Part shown: positions 59,340 through 64,000 of the stretch, in pieces
How positions within the stretch are numbered: position 1 is the first letter of the stretch
Layout of the letters: each line of letters starts with the position of its first letter
DNA from: Diphasiastrum complanatum
Taxonomy: Eukaryota > Streptophyta > Lycopodiopsida > Lycopodiales > Lycopodiaceae
DNA: 64,000 nucleotides
NCBI GenBank assembly: GCA_029204225.1
Contig: CM055097.1
Location: 68,599,955 to 68,663,954 of the forward strand
Reading direction: 5' to 3'
Program-made: the position numbers and the translations under genes
The notes under the pieces: model-generated
The model's input: only the letters and a program-made list of their open reading frames with translations
Database searches by the model: none
What the model was told of the DNA's origin: nothing

Positions 59340-62160
59340 TTAGCATTTTTCTCCAACGTATTAGCTCATATAGCTTCTCCCACCACTCATATGTTCCCAC
59401 CCAAGCTACTTGAAGGCTACCATCACAATGTTGATGATGTATCAACTATTTTCAAACAATAGTAGATTCAAACAAAAACCTTGGCATGAATATCAATATT
59501 ATGTACAAGAAACCTAAGTTCAAATAATATACAAAAACAAATTAACATGGCATAAACAATCTTTAGAAACATGGCTAAGGTATTTATGTACACATAATAT
59601 GGGGGCACACACACCACACATACAATATATAACAATACATTAAAGTACAATGAACTGACCGACGACATTAGCCATGTGAATACATGCACAAATATCATGG
59701 AGTCAATCGATTTTGTCAACGTAGATAGTTTCGATAAGTGGCCAATGACCCATTTGGATCCACATAAAGCAATATTCTTCTACCTAGTCATTGAAGGCAT
59801 GACGCTTTGAATATGGTTGTAACAAAGAGCCACCTACTTTTGTACAAAATCAAAATTGAGAAAAAGAGAACGAGAAATTGCTAACTGTCAAGAAACATAA
59901 CAATAATTATTATTGATGCATGCTAGGAGATTCTAAAAATTTTAAGGACGTATCGTTGATAGTTGAGGGCATCCCCAACATTCCCCTCCCTTGAATTTGA
60001 AATAAGAAAATATGTAAAAAGAATGGAGTCATTACCACATGTAATACTACACCTAAAAAGGCATGTCATCTTTTGAAATTAACAAACTATTCTTGTTACT
60101 AATTTGAAACTTGCCATTGAAAAAGGCTCACAATCTCATACCATCCAATTTAAGAGAGTAGAAAATCTTATTTTGGAGCCCAAAACTTTTAAGTATATAG
60201 TTTTGATGTGGGAATCATCAAATTGAAAGGTTATGTATGTGATTCAAAGAGATTTTATTGAAATTCCTACCCATGAAAAATGCATGACGTATAAACCTGC
60301 CTTGACTTTGCCAAAATTGATGGTTTAGTCCATGTCGATTATTCACCTGTTCAAGATGAGATTGTGTCTCCACAATTGACAATTCCCAAGGATTTTAAGA
60401 TAAATGCATACACAAAGGCCACCTCTTTTAGCTTGTCAAACCTATGAAACAAGCCAACCGGCACACACAACAAGTTTTGATTAACAAAGTCTTCTCATCG
60501 AAGGTAACTATTAACACCCAAGTACCAAGACATCTAACAAATAAAAAACTGGACCCTCCATTCCATATAAGAATGGTTAAAGGAACTATCTTACTTTGAG
60601 ATACCTAAATAGGTAAATATCATTCAATAACAACCAACTTGGTACTCCTTAGAAAAACACAATTAACTCAACAAATTGAAAAAAGCCAATCAAAAGCTTG
60701 AGCTTATTTAAGCCATTTTAACAACATTCATGGCAAAGTAAGTTTTGGTCCATGTCATATCACTTGTCTATTGAAGTTGTAGAATAAATTTTTTGCATTG
60801 CAAAAACATGAAACATACTCAAAATCAAGGCTTAGGCCTATTCCAAGGTGTCAATTAACAAATATTGAATGAAATTTATTTGACTTTGGAAACATTTTTG
60901 TTGCAAATGCCAAGCCCAACTAATGTGCCACAAAAGATTTGTCAACATGAATGAGCTATGATAGCTGGTGTAAGTCAAAGCGGGTACATACCTTTCCTTG
61001 ATATCCAAGCAACAAGGATATCCCGGCAACAACTCCTATCGAGCAAAATCCATGAATTATGCACATGGTGAATGTTTACAAAGGCAAGTGGCCAAAGAGT
61101 TTTTTGAAAGCTTTTGGCATGTGCTAGTCACATGTAGGGAGTTAAATCATACCTAATAGGTAGCTAGCAATCATACCATCCAACTCCTTCACCAATGGTG
61201 CCACTTATGCATGTAGTGTCAATCACTCCAAGTGGTGCTCGTGAATCATGACTGGTTGTAAGAAGGTTCACATTAAGAATATGCTAGATGTGAATGTTGC
61301 TTTGATCCCTTGCTATATGTGGATGAGCGTACGAGTTTTTGTTGGCTGGCCGTAAGAAGATTGAAGGGGTGTAAACAATTAAGAGGTTGGACAATCTCAA
61401 AGCCAAATGTCTTGGTACAATTTAATAATATCAACATAAAAATCTGTGAAAAAAACCATCAAAGTGTGGAAGACAATTTTCCAAGCAGGAGTACATGAAT
61501 AAGTGCTACCAGCCTACCTGCAAAAACTTCATAAAAGAGCCACTCACCAAAGAAACCAAATGGAGTGAAAAATGTAATAAAAAGCAAAGCATTTAGGCAC
61601 AGCTAATAATCACAGTCATAACATTGCAACCTATGCAAATCATTATGACACCATTGTGCCTAAACCAAGCGCCCTTATCTACCAAACAAACAAAAGATGG
61701 TAACTTATAAGGCTATTAGCGAGAGGCTCAGAATTCATAGACAAACTAACAAGAGCGATTTTGAAGCAGGTGTTGTCCTTTTCTCAAGGTTCTAACTCTT
61801 TCTTTGAGGCCAGAATTATCGTCAATATCTTGGGTGTGTGCCCAAAATTTGTAAGGGCTTTAAATCAGTAAAAATCTTATTCTAAAGAGCACTTTTTTAT
61901 AGTATGTTACCAGACTTACAATTATAGAGATCAACATGAAAGTTATAGGTTCTCCAATCAATGGTTTGAGGTACCTAAAGGTTAACTCTAACTTCATACT
62001 ATTAGTGCTTCTGATGGAAAAGAAAGGTTTGAAAAGAAATGCTCAATTCTACCTGAATGGCCTTTTTTTTATGGTTTGCCAAGAATTGATGGATAGTATA
62101 ATCAACAAGCTCGCTTACATTGTTAGTACACAAGTAGTATTATCTAGAATCTAAGTATTT
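59340..62160. other. Intergenic, no gene recognised
   Basis: AT-rich DNA with only short frames. No domain, RNA gene or repeat could be supported. Confidence 0.4.
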
Positions 62161-62165
62161 GTATG

Positions 62166-62965
62166 AATCATAGTTTCGCGTTCTGGAACGGAACGTGCTC
62201 TGGAACACGTTCCAGATTTCGTTACCGTTCCTGAACTTGACCAAATAAAAATTCAAAAAATACGTTTTTTTTTAACAAAGGATTACGATCATTTAGCAAA
62301 ACTGCTCATTCTTGTGAACCATTGTCTCCTCCAAATGATGATACACTAGGAGCTGAGTCTGAGCAAGGTTGTGACCCATATACTCGGATCATCAGCAAGC
62401 AGATGGTGGGCATATTTATCACCAGTTGGGTATGAAGAGAACTCTGTCGCCATGTGCATAGCTTGAAAGTTGTGTGTTGGGTGTGGACTAATGGGCTACT
62501 ATGGAAATAAGGTGATTTATTTTGCCTTTGAATGATCGTTAACATCCAGGTAAGCTTATAAAAGTAGTTTACATCAAACTTGCTCCTTTGAAAGGATTCT
62601 CTCTGTCAAGATTTTCATGCCTGCTGGTTACTATCATCAAATTTAAGATCCTTGGCTTAAATCTCCCACAATGACAAACCAGGCACTCGGTAGGTTGTAA
62701 GATCAGGCAGGGAGATCAGTTGTCTTCCATTAGTCATACAAATTCGTATTGTAGGAAGGATGAGTGTGTTCACTTCTGTTTCTGACTCTTCCTTTCAGGC
62801 TTTCTTGGAATTCATCAGAATTATCATTGTTGGACGATCATAAATATACAATCTGTTTAAATACCCGTTTCAGGCTTTTAATACTTGTTTTTTTAAATTA
62901 GAAAAAAAAAAAAATTCCGACCCAGTACGTCCGGAACGGCCCAGAAGGGTCGGAATGGGTTTCTA
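62166..62965. mobile_element. Possible foldback/Pack-type element carrying a gene fragment
   Basis: The left end (CGTTCTGGAACGGAACG, then ACACGTTCC) and right end (CAGTACGTCCGGAACGGCCC, then GGGTCGGAATGGG) both carry the GGAACG/CGTTCC words of the dispersed family seen at 23.45 and 52.48 kb, each next to a homopolymer run. They bracket the 5-phosphatase fragment. Precise terminal repeats and a target duplication were not established. Confidence 0.35.
62281..62870 (+). pseudogene. Inositol polyphosphate 5-phosphatase fragment
   Basis: Bases 62281-62549 read RSFSKTAHSCEPLSPPNDD, then DPYTRIISKQMVGIFITSWV, a stop, RELCRHVHSLKVV, and after a frameshift GCGLMGYYGNK. This is the plant type I 5PTase core (YxRIxSKQMVGI, WVRRxLRRH, GLMGYxGNKG). 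The stop at 62433-62435 is TGA where the family has Arg. A donor CCAG/GTAAGC follows. At about 62815-62865 a degraded RIIWLGDLNYRL-like motif suggests the next exon. The enzyme would remove the 5-phosphate from inositol phosphates or phosphoinositides. With a stop, a frameshift and missing ends this copy is dead. Confidence 0.8.
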
Positions 62966-63835
62966 GGTATGAATTGACCAATTTAAGAGTCAAAGTAGTC
63001 TTTTTTATATCATATCTTGAATGTCATGAACTAGGGATAAGGTTTGATTACTTTGGTAGGTAATTCATTAAAAAGTTTACCCTGACTTCATAAGATGAAA
63101 AAAAGCATTTGAGCCAACGTTTTTTTACCAGACTTCACATGAAGGAAAGCATTCGATTGGATGGAACGTTCTCAGGAGAAATGAAAGAATCGAACCGGTT
63201 ACTTGAAAAACTTAGCCAACAACCTTCATTATGTTCCTTATCAGAACATTAATGTTCACATGTCACACATTATCAGGTCCAAATAGATGGTGTACATACA
63301 ATTAGGCATGGTAAAAATCTTTTGCATGCATGGTAAAAATCTTTTGCCAATACAATTTTGTTGCTTAATCACCAAAATGGGACCTTAAAGAGCCATTGAA
63401 TTTTACATGGGAAGAAAATTCAAAAAAAGGGATTCAATGCCAACATATATGTTGAATGAAATACAGTGCCTAATCGGTACAAATGAACTGTCAAGAAAGC
63501 AACATATATACCTACCTTTTCATCAACAGAACCTCATCTCCTTAGAAGGAGATTGGTAGTCTCTTGTTAGATTGATGCATTGAAAGTTAGAGATGGCTAT
63601 TTGGTAGCATGAGTCAGTCAAAAAAGGCATGGAGTCAAACAAGGATAATGAAACAAGCACAAACGAATGGCAAGCAGACCACAATATGGTATTTTACAGA
63701 AAAGGAAGTTTGCTAGGACATTGAGTTACTTGTTAGAGAAGCAGAGAGAAATGTGTTAAAGCACATTCTCACACAACCAGCAAACATGAGAAAAAGAAAA
63801 ATGAATAAATGTGAAATAATGGGTTTTCAGCTTAC

Positions 63836-64000
63836 CTCCCAGACTTGGAGAAATGACCTGCTCCCATATCACACTTCAGAAGAAGCAAGTTATCATCGGT
63901 CTTGAATTCTCGGAGCTTTGCAACAAACTTTGCAGGCTCCCAATATCCCACACGAGGATCTACAATTTAAACTATGCCATGTTGAGAACTTACTACTTGG
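63836..64000 (-). pseudogene. Oligopeptidase B-like (S9 peptidase) fragment
   Basis: The minus strand reads [20 protein letters not shown], continuing [20 protein letters not shown], with the His of GAGHFS being the catalytic-triad His of prolyl oligopeptidases. A consensus donor (AG/GTAAGC at 63835-63830) follows SGR, as an exon end. Upstream, GTTCTC...TTTAAAT can be aligned to the family motif V-L-x-T-A-G-L-N-D-P only by allowing small indels, so the copy looks broken. It continues past the window. A short upstream intron is an alternative reading but would be under 50 bases. Confidence 0.72.

Overview
This is nuclear DNA of a land plant with a large, repeat-rich genome. The evidence is Ty1/copia and Ty3/gypsy retrotransposons with tRNA-Met-type primer sites, LINEs, MITE-like foldbacks, very long (GA)n arrays, and one split gene with GT-AG introns. 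A seed plant, possibly a gymnosperm, would fit, but the species cannot be told from the sequence. Apart from one good gene and a few gene fragments, the window is layers of decayed mobile elements.

Layout. 0-3.7 kb: a minus-strand gypsy gag-protease remnant (Gypsy-A) between two foldback repeats. 5.4-6.1 kb: a copia gag fragment and a (GA)n array. 6.7-14.7 kb: two decayed minus-strand copies of an unidentified coiled-coil ORF flank a plus-strand gypsy pol (Gypsy-B). Its integrase core has been replaced by unrelated sequence before the polypurine tract and 3' LTR. 15.1-18.5 kb: an internally deleted copia element with both LTRs and a primer binding site. 19-24 kb: copia debris, microsatellites and a MITE. 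25.2-27.8 kb: a GC-richer minus-strand locus with possible exons of an unidentified gene, preceded by a tandem duplication and an ACGTG-box cluster. 29-39 kb: duplications, inverted LTR copies, a subterminal-type repeat array, copia fragments, a second (GA)n array, and an unidentified ORF with histidine-rich repeats.

40.5-52.8 kb holds the main gene, on the plus strand, in four exons. It encodes about 1,359 residues: a probable organelle presequence, an RG-rich segment, ten tandem 22-residue Tyr/Arg-rich repeats, a long disordered middle, and a helical C-terminal region split over the short exons. Its 6.8 kb third intron is filled with LINE, copia and palindromic repeats. 53-62 kb is mostly featureless, with a copia gag fragment and a LINE 3' half ending near a (CT)n tract. 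62.2-64 kb carries degraded fragments of two recognisable plant genes: an inositol polyphosphate 5-phosphatase (plus) and an oligopeptidase B-like serine peptidase (minus).

No intact autonomous transposon was found. In several reading frames the stops sit where a relative would have Arg or Gln, in the form expected from CGA to TGA or CAG to TAG. That fits deamination of methylated cytosines in silenced DNA. Function can be argued only for the 40.5-52.8 kb gene, and even there the biochemical role is unknown.
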